From assembly GCF_018613325.1 (NCBI RefSeq), contig NZ_JAGGQJ010000005.1, positions 62,001-126,000 of the forward strand: a stretch of DNA of 64,000 bases, given 5' to 3'. The DNA comes from Bacillus sp. ISL-34. GTDB lineage: Bacteria; Bacillota; Bacilli; Bacillales; DSM-1321. Positions 33,382 to 43,755 of this stretch are shown here, piece by piece. A program made the position numbers and the translations under genes. Each line of letters starts with the position of its first letter. Positions within the stretch are counted from its first letter, which is position 1. The notes under the pieces are model-generated. The model saw nothing but the letters and a program-made list of their open reading frames with translations, was not told the origin of the DNA and ran no database searches.

Positions 33382-34584
33382 TTGAAGATAATCACTACGA
33401 TTGCCTCTATATTTTTATTGATCTTCTCTTGGTGCTGGGTTGATCTTAAGGTAGGGCATAAGCGTTATTTGAAGCACACAACCAACATTAAATATCCGCC
33501 TCGGAACAGCGACATGACTGTTTTCACATCAGGGAATATACTGTTTGATGATTTTATGAAGGAAATCAAGCAAGCTCAGGATTCTATCCATATCCTTTTT
33601 TATATTGTAAAAAATGATAATTTCAGCAAGGACTTTTTGAAGTTACTGCAGTCAAAAGCGGAAGAGGGCGTGGAAGTCCGGCTTTTAGTCGATTGGGTAG
33701 GAAGTAAAAAAATGTCCCGCCAAACCATTCAGGAGCTAACTAAAAGCGGCGTTCATTTTTCTTTCAGCTTTAAACCGAAGCTCCCCTTCCTTTTCTATAC
33801 GATACAAAAAAGAAATCACCGTAAGATCACGGTGATAGACGGAAAAGTCGGCTATCTTGGCGGCTTTAATATCGGTAAGGAGTATATAAACCAAGGGGAG
33901 AAGCTGAACCCATGGAGAGATTACCATTTAAAAATGACCGGTGAGGGTGTAAAGGACCTTCAGGAAGTCTTCCTCTCGGATTGGTTCTATGATACAAACG
34001 AGGATTATAGGGGAACACCTGCCTATTTCCCGACATTGACTCCAGGGACGCAGGCACATCAGGTTATCGTCACGAACGGCAGTGATCTTGAACAGTCCTT
34101 GACACACATGATTCGGCAGGCCCATAAAAAAATCATTATCGGGACTCCATACTTCATTCCCAGTGAAAATTTATTTAAAGAATTAAGGGAAGCCCTTGCA
34201 CGCAATGTTTCCGTTACGGTCATCGTACCTGAAATGTCAGACCATGCCCTTGTCAAGGAAGCTTCTTTTCCCTACTTCCGGGTACTATTAAAAGAAGGGG
34301 CTGAAATCATGCAATTTCAAAGAGGGTTCTACCATTCTAAAGTGATATTGATTGATGATATAATGTGTGATATCGGTACGGCTAATTTTGATAAACGCAG
34401 TTGTTTTTTAAATAGTGAAATGAACTGCATCGTATTTGACCGGACATTTATAGAAGATGTAGAAAAGGAATTGGCAGTGGACCTAGCCGAATCCAAGCCG
34501 CTAAACGGGGACGCGCTTTCCAGCATGAATGTAGTCCGTTCAGCAAAAGAATCGCTGGCTGCCATCCTTTCTCCTTTTCTTTGA
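33382..34584 (+). CDS. ywjE: Cardiolipin synthase-like phospholipase D family protein YwjE
   Basis: A 400-residue membrane-anchored phospholipase D family protein. An N-terminal hydrophobic segment (4-20) is followed by two full HKD motifs: H146-K148-D153 in HRKITVIDG and H318-K320-D325 in HSKVILIDD. This fits transfer of phosphatidyl groups between phosphatidylglycerol molecules. The start is TTG with AGGGGGGA 8 bases before it. B. subtilis YwjE (ClsB) is a minor cardiolipin synthase. uvsE follows 28 bases later and may be cotranscribed. Confidence 0.9.
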   Translation: MKIITTIASIFLLIFSWCWVDLKVGHKRYLKHTTNIKYPPRNSDMTVFTSGNILFDDFMKEIKQAQDSIHILFYIVKNDNFSKDFLKLLQSKAEEGVEVRLLVDWVGSKKMSRQTIQELTKSGVHFSFSFKPKLPFLFYTIQKRNHRKITVIDGKVGYLGGFNIGKEYINQGEKLNPWRDYHLKMTGEGVKDLQEVFLSDWFYDTNEDYRGTPAYFPTLTPGTQAHQVIVTNGSDLEQSLTHMIRQAHKKIIIGTPYFIPSENLFKELREALARNVSVTVIVPEMSDHALVKEASFPYFRVLLKEGAEIMQFQRGFYHSKVILIDDIMCDIGTANFDKRSCFLNSEMNCIVFDRTFIEDVEKELAVDLAESKPLNGDALSSMNVVRSAKESLAAILSPFL

Positions 34585-34612
34585 CATCCCGTTGCTCAAG
34601 GAGAAAAATATA

Positions 34613-35566
34613 ATGAAAATAAGATTTGGGTTTGTATCCAATGCCACCTGTTTATGGGAAGCTTCTCCGGCTAAGACACTTACTTTCAAGCGATACAGTA
34701 CACTTGGCCGAGAAAAAGGAATGGAAAAACTCCTGGATGTGACAAGGCAGAACATTGAAAATACTTTAAGGGTCCTTCAATATAACACCGCACACCAAAT
34801 AGAAGTATACCGGATGTCCAGTTCCATTGTACCTTTAGCCACACATCCCGAAATTGAATGGGATTTCGTTACTCCTTTTAAAAAAGAGTGGAAACAGCTT
34901 GGCGATTGGGCAACTGCACACAAAATGAGGACCAGCTTTCATCCGAATCAGTTTACGCTGTTTACAAGCCCTAAAACCGAGATTACACAAAATGCCGTAA
35001 AAGATATGGAGTTCCATTATAAAATGCTTGATGCAATGGGCATAGCGGACACCTCTTTCATCAATATCCATGTCGGCGGGGCCTATGGTGATAAAGAGTC
35101 CGCCCTTGTAAGGGTTCATGATAACCTTAAATCGCTGCCTATGCATGTCAAGGAAAGAATGACTTTCGAGAATGATGATAAAACCTATACAGCATCTGAA
35201 ACCCTGAGCGTATGTAAGAGGGAAGGCATCCCACTTGTATTCGATTACCACCATCATCTCGCAAACCTTTCAGATGTGCCGCTTAACGAGCTGCTCACCG
35301 AGGTGTTCACCACTTGGAGTCAGGCAGGAGCGGTACCAAAGATTCATATTTCATCACCAAAATCGGCAGGTGAATTTCGTTCGCATGCCGATTATATCGA
35401 TTTGGAGTTCATCATGCCCCTTTTTAAAGTGCTTAAGGATCTTGGACAGGACGTGGACTTCATGATCGAGGCCAAGATGAAGGACCGTGCAATGCTGCAG
35501 CTGATTGAAGATATAGCTAAGGTTCGTGGTGTAAAAAGGGTGAGCGGCGGTGCCGTCGAGTGCTAA
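34613..35566 (+). CDS. uvsE: UV damage endonuclease UvsE
   Basis: A 317-residue TIM-barrel endonuclease that nicks 5' of UV photoproducts. Metal-binding residues are seen in FHPNQFTLF near residue 101, NIHVGGAYG near 140, FENDD near 175, FDYHHH near 203 and IEAKMKD near 284. The ATG at 34613 has AAGGAG before it; the longer frame from 34592 adds only MLKEKNI. In B. subtilis this is ywjD, a SigmaG-dependent spore gene beside ywjE, as here. Confidence 0.93.
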   Translation: MKIRFGFVSNATCLWEASPAKTLTFKRYSTLGREKGMEKLLDVTRQNIENTLRVLQYNTAHQIEVYRMSSSIVPLATHPEIEWDFVTPFKKEWKQLGDWATAHKMRTSFHPNQFTLFTSPKTEITQNAVKDMEFHYKMLDAMGIADTSFINIHVGGAYGDKESALVRVHDNLKSLPMHVKERMTFENDDKTYTASETLSVCKREGIPLVFDYHHHLANLSDVPLNELLTEVFTTWSQAGAVPKIHISSPKSAGEFRSHADYIDLEFIMPLFKVLKDLGQDVDFMIEAKMKDRAMLQLIEDIAKVRGVKRVSGGAVEC

Positions 35567-35574
35567 TTAACCAA

Positions 35575-35611
35575 AAAAAAGCGGCTGTTTCTCTAGAAAC
35601 AGCCGCTTTTG
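35575..35611. terminator. Bidirectional terminator between uvsE and argS
   Basis: A long perfect stem, 15 bases per arm with a TCTA loop, has A on its left and T on its right side. It serves both convergent genes. Confidence 0.9.
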
Positions 35612-35614
35612 CCA

Positions 35615-37285
35615 TTACATTTTTTCCGGTGCCGAAACCCCGATGATGGCTAATGCATTCTTTAAAGTAATTTGGACGGATTTGACCAGTCCTAGACGCG
35701 CCTTACTTCTTTCCATCTCTTCCACATCCAGAACCTTATCTGCATTGTAGAAACTGTGGAATGTAGAAGCCAGGTCGAATATATAATTCGTCATGCGGTG
35801 AGGCATCCGTTTTTCGGCTGCTTCCGCTATTGCCTGCGGGAACTCTCCTAATTTCTTCAAAAGTTCCACTTCTTTTTCAGTGGAAAGGGCAGAGAAATCA
35901 GTGACTCCTTCATAGCTGATCCCTTGTTCCACACCTTGGCGTAAAATGCTGGAAATACGGGCGTGGGCATACTGTGCATAATAAACCGGATTTTCATTGG
36001 ATTGCGATACCGCCAGATCCAAATCGAAGTCCATATGAGTATCCGCACTTCTCATCGCAAAGAAATAACGTGTTGCATCCAGACCTACTTCATCAATAAG
36101 ATCACGCATCGTAACTGCTTTACCGGTACGCTTACTCATCTTCATTTTCTCGCCATCCTTGTACAGGTGAACAAGCTGGATGATTTCGACTTCAAGCTGC
36201 TCGCGGTTGTACCCTAATGCTTCGATCGCCGCTTTCATACGCGGTATATAGCCGTGGTGATCTGCACCCCAGATATTGATCAGCTTTTCAAAGCCGCGCT
36301 CCAATTTATTACGGTGATAGGCAATATCCGGTGTCAGATATGTGTAAGACCCATCCTGCTTAATAAGCACCCGGTCTTTATCATCGCCTAATTCCGTTGA
36401 GCGGAACCATGTAGCCCCATCTTCCTCGTAAACATGGCCCCTTTCTCTCAACACTTTGAGTGCTTCATCAATTTTACCGTCTTGATATAAGGATGTTTCG
36501 GAGTACCATACATCAAATCCAACACGGAAATTTCCCAAGTCCGTTTTCAGTTTTTCCATTTCATATTTCAAGCCGTACTCACGGAAAAATTCAAAACGTT
36601 CCTTTTCATCGGCATTTACATATTTATCCCCATATTCACTTGCGAGCGTCTTACCGATGCCAATGATATCTTCGCCATGATAACCGCCCTCAGGCATATC
36701 CTTTTCGAGGCCAAGTGCCTGGAAATAGCGGGCTTCTATGGAAATGGCCAGATTATTAATCTGGTTTCCTGCATCATTGATATAGTATTCACGTGAAACA
36801 TCATAGCCTGCTTTAGAAAGGATATTACATAACGTATCACCTACTGCTGCACCACGGGCATGACCAAGATGGAGGTCACCTGTCGGGTTCGCGGAAACGA
36901 ACTCCACTTGGATTTTTTCTCCTTTTCCAAAGTCACTTGCCCCATATGCTTCATCCACTTTCAAAATGACAGGAACCAATTCTGTCAAATAGCCATTATT
37001 CATGTAGAAGTTAATGAAACCAGGCCCTGCAATTTCAATTTTTTCGATGGATGCTTTTGAGTTGTCAAAGTTTTCGATGATTGCCTCTGCTATCATCTTT
37101 GGTGCTTTCTTTGCAATCTTCGTTAATTGCATGGCCATATTCGTGGAATAATCTCCGTGTGTCTTATCTCTTGGCAGTTCCAATACAACATTTGGAATCT
37201 GCTCTTCCGTTGCTAAACCAGCTTTAATGACTGCCGCTTTAATCTCTTCTTTCAGTTTTTCCTGTACCTCTTTTACTATATTCAT
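35615..37285 (-). CDS. argS: Arginyl-tRNA synthetase
   Basis: A 556-residue class I synthetase that charges tRNA-Arg. The HIGH motif appears as HLGH (139-142) in [15 protein letters not shown] and KMSKR is at 382-386. The N-terminal additional domain (about 1-110) and C-terminal anticodon-binding DALR domain (about 435-556) are complete. AAGGAGG before the start lies inside the end of ywiB, which stops 3 bases upstream, so the two are coupled. No T-box leader is present. Confidence 0.97.
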   Translation of the reverse strand: MNIVKEVQEKLKEEIKAAVIKAGLATEEQIPNVVLELPRDKTHGDYSTNMAMQLTKIAKKAPKMIAEAIIENFDNSKASIEKIEIAGPGFINFYMNNGYLTELVPVILKVDEAYGASDFGKGEKIQVEFVSANPTGDLHLGHARGAAVGDTLCNILSKAGYDVSREYYINDAGNQINNLAISIEARYFQALGLEKDMPEGGYHGEDIIGIGKTLASEYGDKYVNADEKERFEFFREYGLKYEMEKLKTDLGNFRVGFDVWYSETSLYQDGKIDEALKVLRERGHVYEEDGATWFRSTELGDDKDRVLIKQDGSYTYLTPDIAYHRNKLERGFEKLINIWGADHHGYIPRMKAAIEALGYNREQLEVEIIQLVHLYKDGEKMKMSKRTGKAVTMRDLIDEVGLDATRYFFAMRSADTHMDFDLDLAVSQSNENPVYYAQYAHARISSILRQGVEQGISYEGVTDFSALSTEKEVELLKKLGEFPQAIAEAAEKRMPHRMTNYIFDLASTFHSFYNADKVLDVEEMERSKARLGLVKSVQITLKNALAIIGVSAPEKM

Positions 37286-37288
37286 GCG

Positions 37289-37729
37289 CTATGCTTCCTC
37301 CTTGTAGGAAATCGTCATCTCATATTGACCGGGTTCGCTTCCCTGCATATGTAACGTATAGTTAAGGACGAGTTTCCCTTGTTTGGCCTGCTCATCCCAT
37401 TGATGATGTATCTTCTTCGCGGTCGTCCGTAATCCTAACCTGCCATATATACTTTCATAATGTCCATTTGTCGCTTCCTGCAGGCGGAAAAGCTGCCTCA
37501 TTTTAATGGCACCATTTCTAAGCAGGATCGTTTCATCCGGTTTGTGCTTGATGGTCGTTTGTGTTTGACCGGCTTCATTTTCCTCTTTATATTGCAAATA
37601 TAAATCGGCACCTTTATACATTTTTGTACCAAATGTGACCAGCTCATACGTTTCGGTTTCTGAGCCGTGCTTGATTTTTGTCTGTAAAGTCACTTTAATC
37701 GCTTGCTTATCTATATCATGAAGAGTCAA
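37289..37729 (-). CDS. ywiB: DUF1934 family protein YwiB
   Basis: A 146-residue calycin-like beta-barrel protein of the DUF1934 family. It starts at TTG with GAAGGAAG about 9 bases before. GTKMYKGADLYLQYKEE near residue 34 and the alternating pattern of short strands fit the family. Its function is unknown to me. It directly precedes argS (3-base gap) as in B. subtilis. The 230 bases upstream hold no other gene. Confidence 0.87.
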   Translation of the reverse strand: MTLHDIDKQAIKVTLQTKIKHGSETETYELVTFGTKMYKGADLYLQYKEENEAGQTQTTIKHKPDETILLRNGAIKMRQLFRLQEATNGHYESIYGRLGLRTTAKKIHHQWDEQAKQGKLVLNYTLHMQGSEPGQYEMTISYKEEA

Positions 37730-37957
37730 AGCTACACTTCCTTCATCATGTCGTTCTTAACTTTATAAGTATAAATATTCTTCAAGGAAGTTTCAACTTG
37801 GAGCGGAAAATAAAGTGTAAATCCAAAAAAGTGAGGATAAACTGTCGAAATCATGTTGTTGCAATTCATTTGAATTTAACGCAATAATAACTCATCGGGG
37901 CGGAATTGTTCAAAAGGAGTCCATCAGACGTAAAATACTTTTCCGCAATGTAATAAA

Positions 37958-37991
37958 AAAAGACCATTCCCGCTAAAAAACAGGAACAGTC
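37958..37991 (-). terminator. Rho-independent terminator of speB
   Basis: Arms 37962-37972 and 37981-37991 pair over 11 bases with a few G-T pairs, and the minus strand then has seven T. It follows the speB stop. Confidence 0.75.
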
Positions 37992-38005
37992 AAGTCTTCC
38001 ACCCA

Positions 38006-38884
38006 TTAACCTTTTTGAACCCAACCTAAAATCATTTCGCGAATCAGCTTGCTCGCCGTGTTCGCAGTTTGCTCGGATGGATCATAAATCGGTGCCACTT
38101 CCACCAAATCGCAGCCGACTACATTAATTTCAGACCGTGCTATCTCATGAATCGAAGCTAAAAGCTCTTTGGAAGTGATGCCTCCACAATCCACGGTGCC
38201 TGTTCCCGGCGCGTGCGCGGGATCAAGAACATCGATGTCGATCGTCACATATACAGGACGGCCAGCTAACTGCGGCAGTACTTCTTTCAGAGGTTCAAGT
38301 ACTTCAAATTTAGAGATGTGCATGCCATTTTCTTTTGCCCATTGGAATTCTTCCTTCAAACCGGAACGAATGCCGAATGAGTATACATTTTTCGGTCCGA
38401 TAAGTTCAGCGGATTTACGGATGATGGACGCATGGGAAAGCGGCTCTCCTTCATAATCCTCACGTAAATCTGTATGGGCATCCATATGGATGATGGCCAT
38501 ATCGGGATACTTTTTGAACATGGCTTTGATGACAGGCCATGTGACAAGATGTTCCCCTCCCATACCTATTGGGAACTTGCCTGCATCCAACAAGCTGTCG
38601 ACATATTTTTCAATCATATCGATACTGCGCTGCGGATTGCCGAATGGTAATGGAATATCCCCGGCATCAAAGAATTTAACTTCCTCTAATTCACGATCTA
38701 AATATGGGCTGTACTCTTCCAAACCTATCGAAACTTCACGAATTCGGGTAGGGCCGAAGCGGGAACCCGGACGGAAGCTAACCGTCCAGTCCATCGGCAT
38801 TCCGTATAGCACAGCTTCCGATTCCTCAAAAACAGGGTGGCTTTTAATGAATACATTGCCTGAATAGGCTTCATCGAATTTCAT
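38006..38884 (-). CDS. speB: Agmatinase
   Basis: A 292-residue ureohydrolase that splits agmatine into putrescine and urea. Manganese-binding motifs are GGEH (109-112), DAHTD (135-139) and IDIDVLDPA (215-223). GGGAGGG precedes the ATG. It follows the spermidine synthase gene by 15 bases, so putrescine made here feeds directly into spermidine synthesis. The final operon terminator lies just downstream. Confidence 0.96.
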   Translation of the reverse strand: MKFDEAYSGNVFIKSHPVFEESEAVLYGMPMDWTVSFRPGSRFGPTRIREVSIGLEEYSPYLDRELEEVKFFDAGDIPLPFGNPQRSIDMIEKYVDSLLDAGKFPIGMGGEHLVTWPVIKAMFKKYPDMAIIHMDAHTDLREDYEGEPLSHASIIRKSAELIGPKNVYSFGIRSGLKEEFQWAKENGMHISKFEVLEPLKEVLPQLAGRPVYVTIDIDVLDPAHAPGTGTVDCGGITSKELLASIHEIARSEINVVGCDLVEVAPIYDPSEQTANTASKLIREMILGWVQKG

Positions 38885-38899
38885 GGTCCATGCCCTCCC

Positions 38900-39727
38900 T
38901 TACTTCACTAAATCTTGAACGAATTTAGGCAGAACGAAAGCTGCTTTATGAAGTTCTTTTGTATAATATTTAGTTTCCAGTTCATGGAAACGATCTTCAG
39001 TCACTTCTAATGGATTATATTTTTTCGATCCGATCGTGAACGCCCAAAGGCCGCTTGGATACGTCGGGATATTCGCTAAATACAGGCTGGTGATTGGGAA
39101 TATTTCTTTTACATCACGTTGTACATCACGAATTAAGTCCGCTTTAAACCAAGGATTGTCGGATTGTGCCACAAAAATCCCGTCTTCTTTCAAAGCTTTG
39201 GAAATCCCGGCATAAAAACCTTTAGTGAATAAATTGACAGCAGGGCCGACAGGTTCAGTCGAGTCAACCATGATCACGTCATATTCATTTTCACTTTTGG
39301 CGATGTGCATGAAGCCATCCCCAACTTGTACGTCTACACGCGGATCTTCAAGCATTCCTGCAATTTCAGGCAGGAATTTCTTTGAGTATTCGATAACTTT
39401 CCCATCGATATCCACCAATGTAGCTTTTTTTACGCTTGGGTGCTTTAGGATTTCACGGATAACTCCTCCGTCCCCTCCTCCTACAACCAAAACGTTTTCT
39501 GGATTAGGATGGGTAAATAAAGGAACATGGGCTACCATTTCATGGTACACGAATTCATCGCGCTGTGAAGTCATTACCATGTCATCCAGCAACAGCATAT
39601 TGCCCCACTCTTCCGTTTCAATCATATCCAGCTTTTGAAACTCAGTTTGCTCCGTATGTAAAGTACGATTCACTTTCATCGTAATACCAAAATTCTCTGT
39701 TTGTTTTTCAGTAAACCAAATGCTCAT
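38900..39727 (-). CDS. speE: Spermidine synthase
   Basis: A 275-residue aminopropyltransferase that adds the aminopropyl group of decarboxylated SAM to putrescine. The nucleotide-binding signature VVGGGDGG lies near residue 82 and the substrate-site aspartate in [12 protein letters not shown] near 153. It is the first gene of the speE-speB pair, with a clear promoter 80-110 bases upstream and AAAGGAG before the ATG. Confidence 0.96.
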   Translation of the reverse strand: MSIWFTEKQTENFGITMKVNRTLHTEQTEFQKLDMIETEEWGNMLLLDDMVMTSQRDEFVYHEMVAHVPLFTHPNPENVLVVGGGDGGVIREILKHPSVKKATLVDIDGKVIEYSKKFLPEIAGMLEDPRVDVQVGDGFMHIAKSENEYDVIMVDSTEPVGPAVNLFTKGFYAGISKALKEDGIFVAQSDNPWFKADLIRDVQRDVKEIFPITSLYLANIPTYPSGLWAFTIGSKKYNPLEVTEDRFHELETKYYTKELHKAAFVLPKFVQDLVK

Positions 39728-39807
39728 TTATTAACGCTCCTTTTCCATTTCATATTGTCAGTCACCTTATAGGTTCCCCAAAATCGGTATAGTCATTAGC
39801 TAGAAAA

Positions 39808-39835
39808 ATTATAGACGAATCTAGCAGAATTGCAA
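39808..39835 (-). promoter_or_regulatory. SigA-type promoter of speE-speB
   Basis: TTGCAA (39830-39835) and TATAAT (39808-39813) are 16 bases apart on the minus strand, upstream of speE and divergent from pbpG. Confidence 0.6.
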
Positions 39836-39934
39836 GATAAATTTCTTAAATGCAGTTCTTATGTTTAAAATTTTCTTTTTTTTCCATAATAGTAATAGAT
39901 ACTAGATTCTTACCTGATAAGAGAGGTGAAAGCA

Positions 39935-42004
39935 ATGGAATTGATTCCAAGCGAACGATTTAAAAGGACAACTAAATATGTACGGGCCTTCATTATCCTT
40001 GCCACAATCGGGCTCACAATACTCTTTGTATTGCTTCTCTCTTTACTGATTTATGCAAAAATATTAGGTCCGCCCCCTTTGGTCGTGCCCCAGTCCACTC
40101 TCTATTATAGTGATAATGGAAATGTGATCGGTGAAACCGATAATGGCCAGAAACGTTATTGGGCCGGACTGGAGTCGATTTCACCAGAGCTCATCAAAGC
40201 GACTGTCGCCGTTGAGGACCGTCAATTTTACACTCATAATGGATTTGATATAAAGCGGATCGGCGGTGCCATCCTTGCTGATATTAAGGCAATGTCCAAA
40301 GTCCAGGGTGCAAGCACCATTACCCAGCAGTATGCCAGGAACCTGTTTCTTGGTCATGACAAAACGTGGTCGCGTAAACTTAATGAGGCCTTTTATACGA
40401 TACGCTTAGAAATGAACTACTCCAAAAAGGAAATTCTAGAAGGCTATTTAAATACGATTTACTACGGCCATGGCGCATATGGAGCCCAAGCTGCAAGTCA
40501 ATATTACTTTGGCAAGGATGCCAAGGATTTGACCCTTCCTGAAGCGAGCATGCTGGCCGGAATACCAAAAGGGCCGTCAAACTATTCTCCATTGGATAAC
40601 TTTGAAAAAGCGAAATCAAGGCAGAAAGTCGTCCTGCAAGCCATGAAAAGCAAAAACTACGTTTCAGGAAAGAATATCGCGGAAGCGTTGCGAACATCCC
40701 TTACATTAAAGGGCGAACACGGAACGGTCACCAATAAGACCGCCCCCTATTTCCAGGATGCCGTCAAGCAGGCTTTAAAATCCCAGCTTCATTTAGATGA
40801 CCGGACGATCGAGCTTGGCGGGCTTAAGGTCTATACCACACTGGACGAAACCCAGCAGGACGCTGCCGAAGAAGTCCTTTCCAATACCATACCCAAGTCT
40901 TCAGGCATTCAAGCCTCGATAGTGGCAATGGATCCGGATACCGGGGAGGTCCGTGCGCTGGTCGGAGGGAAAGATTACTCCGAGTCACCATTCAATCGGG
41001 CCACACAGGCCGTTCGCCAGCCTGGTTCAACCATGAAGCCCTTGCTATACTATTCAGCACTGGAGAATGGTTTCACACCGTCCACCACCTTAAAAAGCGA
41101 GACAACTACATTTTCTTTCGATGATGGTCACTCATCTTACACACCGCATAATTACAACCATCAATATGCGGAAGGCGAAATCACGATGGCTCAGGCCATT
41201 GCTCTTTCCGATAATATCTTCGCCGTGAAAACGCACTTGTTCCTTGGGGAACAGACATTGGTCGATACGGCGCATCGTTTCGGCATCACGGCAAAGATGG
41301 ATGCGGTTCCTTCCCTGGCACTCGGTACGTCAGGTGTAAGGGCTATTGAAATGGTGAACGCATACAGCATTCTGGCTAACGGCGGCAAGAAGGTTGAACC
41401 CGTGTTTATCAAAAAGGTTGAAAATCAAAAAGGTGAAGTGATTTTTGATGAAAATGAGAAACATGAACAGATTTTGGATGAGGATAAGGCATTTGTCATG
41501 ACCCAGATGCTTACAGGGGTTTTCGATGAAACCTTAAATGGCTATACGAAAGTGACCGGTAGCACCATCATTTCCCAGCTGTCCCGCCCATATGCCGGCA
41601 AATCGGGCTCCACCCCGACTGACAGCTGGATGATTGGTTACACGCCGGAGCTTGTAGCAGGAGTATGGACTGGATATGATCAAGGCAAAAAGATCGAGAT
41701 CCCTGCTGAAAAAGGCTATGCAAAGAAAATCTGGGCTTCCTATATGGAAAAGGGCCTGCAAGGGAAACCGGCAAAATCGTTCAAGGAAACCGAAAACGTA
41801 ATCGGGGTAAAAGTGAATCCCGTTAGCGGAAAATTGTCCACAAAGGACTGTCCTGTCTCAAGATTGACTTATTATGTTAAAGGGACCGAACCTGTCGAAT
41901 ACTGTGCCGAGCACTTTAAGGGTGAGAGTCCGAAACATGGCCCAAAAGAAGAAGAACATAAAAAGGCCCCGTGGTACAAAAAAGTCTTAAAACCTTGGGG
42001 ATAA
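39935..42004 (+). CDS. pbpG: Bifunctional penicillin-binding protein (PBP2d type)
   Basis: A 689-residue class A PBP. A membrane anchor (about 17-43) is followed by a glycosyltransferase GT51 domain, with EDRQFY at 94-99 and GASTITQQ at 125-132. The transpeptidase domain has STMK (365-368), SDN (425-427) and KSG (556-558). The ATG at 39935 was chosen over an upstream GTG because AGAGGTGA then has normal spacing. B. subtilis PbpG (ywhE, next to speE) is made in the forespore under SigmaF and helps build the germ cell wall. Confidence 0.94.
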   Translation: MELIPSERFKRTTKYVRAFIILATIGLTILFVLLLSLLIYAKILGPPPLVVPQSTLYYSDNGNVIGETDNGQKRYWAGLESISPELIKATVAVEDRQFYTHNGFDIKRIGGAILADIKAMSKVQGASTITQQYARNLFLGHDKTWSRKLNEAFYTIRLEMNYSKKEILEGYLNTIYYGHGAYGAQAASQYYFGKDAKDLTLPEASMLAGIPKGPSNYSPLDNFEKAKSRQKVVLQAMKSKNYVSGKNIAEALRTSLTLKGEHGTVTNKTAPYFQDAVKQALKSQLHLDDRTIELGGLKVYTTLDETQQDAAEEVLSNTIPKSSGIQASIVAMDPDTGEVRALVGGKDYSESPFNRATQAVRQPGSTMKPLLYYSALENGFTPSTTLKSETTTFSFDDGHSSYTPHNYNHQYAEGEITMAQAIALSDNIFAVKTHLFLGEQTLVDTAHRFGITAKMDAVPSLALGTSGVRAIEMVNAYSILANGGKKVEPVFIKKVENQKGEVIFDENEKHEQILDEDKAFVMTQMLTGVFDETLNGYTKVTGSTIISQLSRPYAGKSGSTPTDSWMIGYTPELVAGVWTGYDQGKKIEIPAEKGYAKKIWASYMEKGLQGKPAKSFKETENVIGVKVNPVSGKLSTKDCPVSRLTYYVKGTEPVEYCAEHFKGESPKHGPKEEEHKKAPWYKKVLKPWG

Positions 42005-42006
42005 CG

Positions 42007-42045
42007 AAAAACCCCCGAAGCCGGCAGCGGCTTCGGGGGTTTTTC
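42007..42045 (+). terminator. Rho-independent terminator of pbpG
   Basis: A perfect 17-base stem (42007-42023 with 42028-42044) lies two bases after the pbpG stop and ends in five T. Confidence 0.92.
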
Positions 42046-42154
42046 TGTCCTAGTTCCACAGTGACTAAACTGCTGTCTTTAAGTTTACTGATTTTATCGC
42101 TTTCCTACAAGTGCATTTTTCACTAAACTTAACATTTCATCCATTAAACGAAAT

Positions 42155-42664
42155 TCAAACCGTCAATGACTCCTTCAGCAGATCTGAAGAACGCTCCCAC
42201 ATTCCTGCATCATGGTTTTTCAGGAAGTCTGCAAGCACACGTTTTGATTTATCGTCCATGTCCTCGACGATGATATGTCGTTTCAGCGATTTATCCATCC
42301 GGTTAACATGCTCCGGAAGCGATTTGTAACCGCGTCTAATCGACCTGTCGACCATCATTTCACATGCAGTCACACCTGCATAGTGCGGACCATTTTGAGT
42401 GGCTTCAATGGTCACCCAAACAAGCCAGTAAGGTTTGGCATTCGGGACTTCCTCTTTAGTCTTTAAAAACTTGATCCCTTTTTCCACTGCACTTCGTGCA
42501 TGCATTGCGCCGATATCGACCTCTGCTTCACCTGCATCCACATCGATGATGACCGGAGAAATATTATCGAGCGTTAAAACCCCTGCTCCATATCCGCCAT
42601 GACCTTCTGTAGGGTCGTTTTTTATAATATTGAAGCCTACCTTTTTCTTTGGTTGTTCTTCCAT
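42155..42664 (-). CDS. ywhD: YwhD family protein
   Basis: A 169-residue cytoplasmic protein of the YwhD family, restricted to Bacilli and of unknown function. Conserved stretches include KVGFNIIKNDPTEGHGGYG near residue 8, IDVDAGEAEVDIGAMHARSA near 40 and YAGVTACEMMVDR near 95. GGGGGATA precedes the ATG. It lies between pbpG and ywhC as in B. subtilis. No membrane segment is seen. Confidence 0.88.
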   Translation of the reverse strand: MEEQPKKKVGFNIIKNDPTEGHGGYGAGVLTLDNISPVIIDVDAGEAEVDIGAMHARSAVEKGIKFLKTKEEVPNAKPYWLVWVTIEATQNGPHYAGVTACEMMVDRSIRRGYKSLPEHVNRMDKSLKRHIIVEDMDDKSKRVLADFLKNHDAGMWERSSDLLKESLTV

Positions 42665-42705
42665 GTTTGTATCCCCCTTTATCGTTTGTCATTCCTTATT
42701 ATTGG

Positions 42706-43380
42706 TTAAAAAAACAAAAGTGAAAAAAATTGATTCAAGGTGCCTCCTACAAATCGAATACCAGTATCCAATATCGGTCTAATTGTATATTGACTCAGCG
42801 GTGTAATGATCAGAATCAAAAAAATAAGGGAACCATATTGTTCATACTGGGTCATTTTTGCCCGCAAGTCTGCTGAAACAAGATCCTGTACGATCCTATA
42901 ACCATCGAGCGGCGGCAACGGTATCAGATTAAAAACAAATAGAAGGACATTTAAATTTATGAGCATACTTAAGAAGGGCTCGACAAAAAAAGGTAAATCA
43001 GGTCCAACGCCTGCCGCAAGCAACCCGTAAAAAATGAAATACGCCAAAATTGCAACGATCAAATTACTGAACGGACCGGCAAAAGAGACGAGCACTCCTG
43101 CCAATTTTGGATTCTTAAAATGAAAACGATTAACCGGTACAGGTCTAGCCCAACCGAATCCGGCAATTAATATCAGCAATGTTCCGATCGGATCCAAATG
43201 AGAAATCGGATTCAACGTGACTCTTCCTTCATTCTTTGCTGTCGGGTCACCGAACTTATAGGCCACATAAGCATGGGAAAATTCATGAACCGTAAATGCG
43301 ATTAACAGTGACACAATGACATATGGAAGTTCTTCCAAACTATAAGCCAAAAACCGTTCTATTTGATCAAAGAATTCCAT
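42706..43380 (-). CDS. ywhC: Site-2 protease family membrane metalloprotease YwhC
   Basis: A 224-residue M50 (S2P-like) membrane protein. The zinc motif HEFSH is at 32-36. The second metal-site motif near residue 160 reads NLIPLPPLDGYRI, the usual NxxPxPxLDG. About five hydrophobic helices are visible. Start 43380 has GGGGAG before it; the open frame reaches 43398. The substrate is unknown; in B. subtilis YwhC is distinct from RasP and SpoIVFB. Confidence 0.9.
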   Translation of the reverse strand: MEFFDQIERFLAYSLEELPYVIVSLLIAFTVHEFSHAYVAYKFGDPTAKNEGRVTLNPISHLDPIGTLLILIAGFGWARPVPVNRFHFKNPKLAGVLVSFAGPFSNLIVAILAYFIFYGLLAAGVGPDLPFFVEPFLSMLINLNVLLFVFNLIPLPPLDGYRIVQDLVSADLRAKMTQYEQYGSLIFLILIITPLSQYTIRPILDTGIRFVGGTLNQFFSLLFF

Positions 43381-43519
43381 CGATAGCTTCTCCCCCATTG
43401 TTTATTACCGTTAGTATACATCAAAAGTTCAAGAAGTGAAAAAACTCTGACTTCCGTGTCTTGCAATTCTTTTTCCATTGTGAAACACTACAAGATAAGA
43501 GAGGAAGGGGGGAAAAGAG

Positions 43520-43705
43520 ATGCCATATGTAACAGTCAAAATGCTTGAAGGCCGTACAGACGAACAGAAAAAGGCTTTAGTCGAGAAGGTGACTGCAGCC
43601 GTTACTGAAACAACTGGAGCACCAGCTGAAGCCGTGACGATTTTCATTGAAGAAATGTCAAAAAATCATTTAGCAGTAGCCGGTGTCCGTAAAAGCGATT
43701 TATAA
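43520..43705 (+). CDS. ywhB: 4-oxalocrotonate tautomerase family protein
   Basis: A 61-residue tautomerase-fold protein with the catalytic Pro1 after removal of the initial Met (MPYVTVKMLEGRTDEQKK). Arg residues near 12 and 38-equivalent positions are only partly kept, so the real substrate is open. B. subtilis YwhB has weak tautomerase activity. GAAGGGGGG precedes the ATG. It is divergent from ywhC and convergent with ywgA. Confidence 0.9.
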   Translation: MPYVTVKMLEGRTDEQKKALVEKVTAAVTETTGAPAEAVTIFIEEMSKNHLAVAGVRKSDL

Positions 43706-43721
43706 GATTTACATAATGGGG

Positions 43722-43755
43722 AAAAGCTAAGCCATCAATTCGGCTTAGCTTTTGT
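43722..43755. terminator. Shared terminator of ywhB and ywgA
   Basis: Stem AAAAGCTAAGCC/GGCTTAGCTTTT with a short loop. Its right arm lies inside the last codons of ywgA, so the convergent genes share one hairpin that overlaps coding sequence. Confidence 0.8.

Noticed and set aside
37286..38005. T-box leader for argS
   Set aside because: argS is preceded directly by ywiB, and no T-box sequence or terminator hairpin is seen upstream of either.
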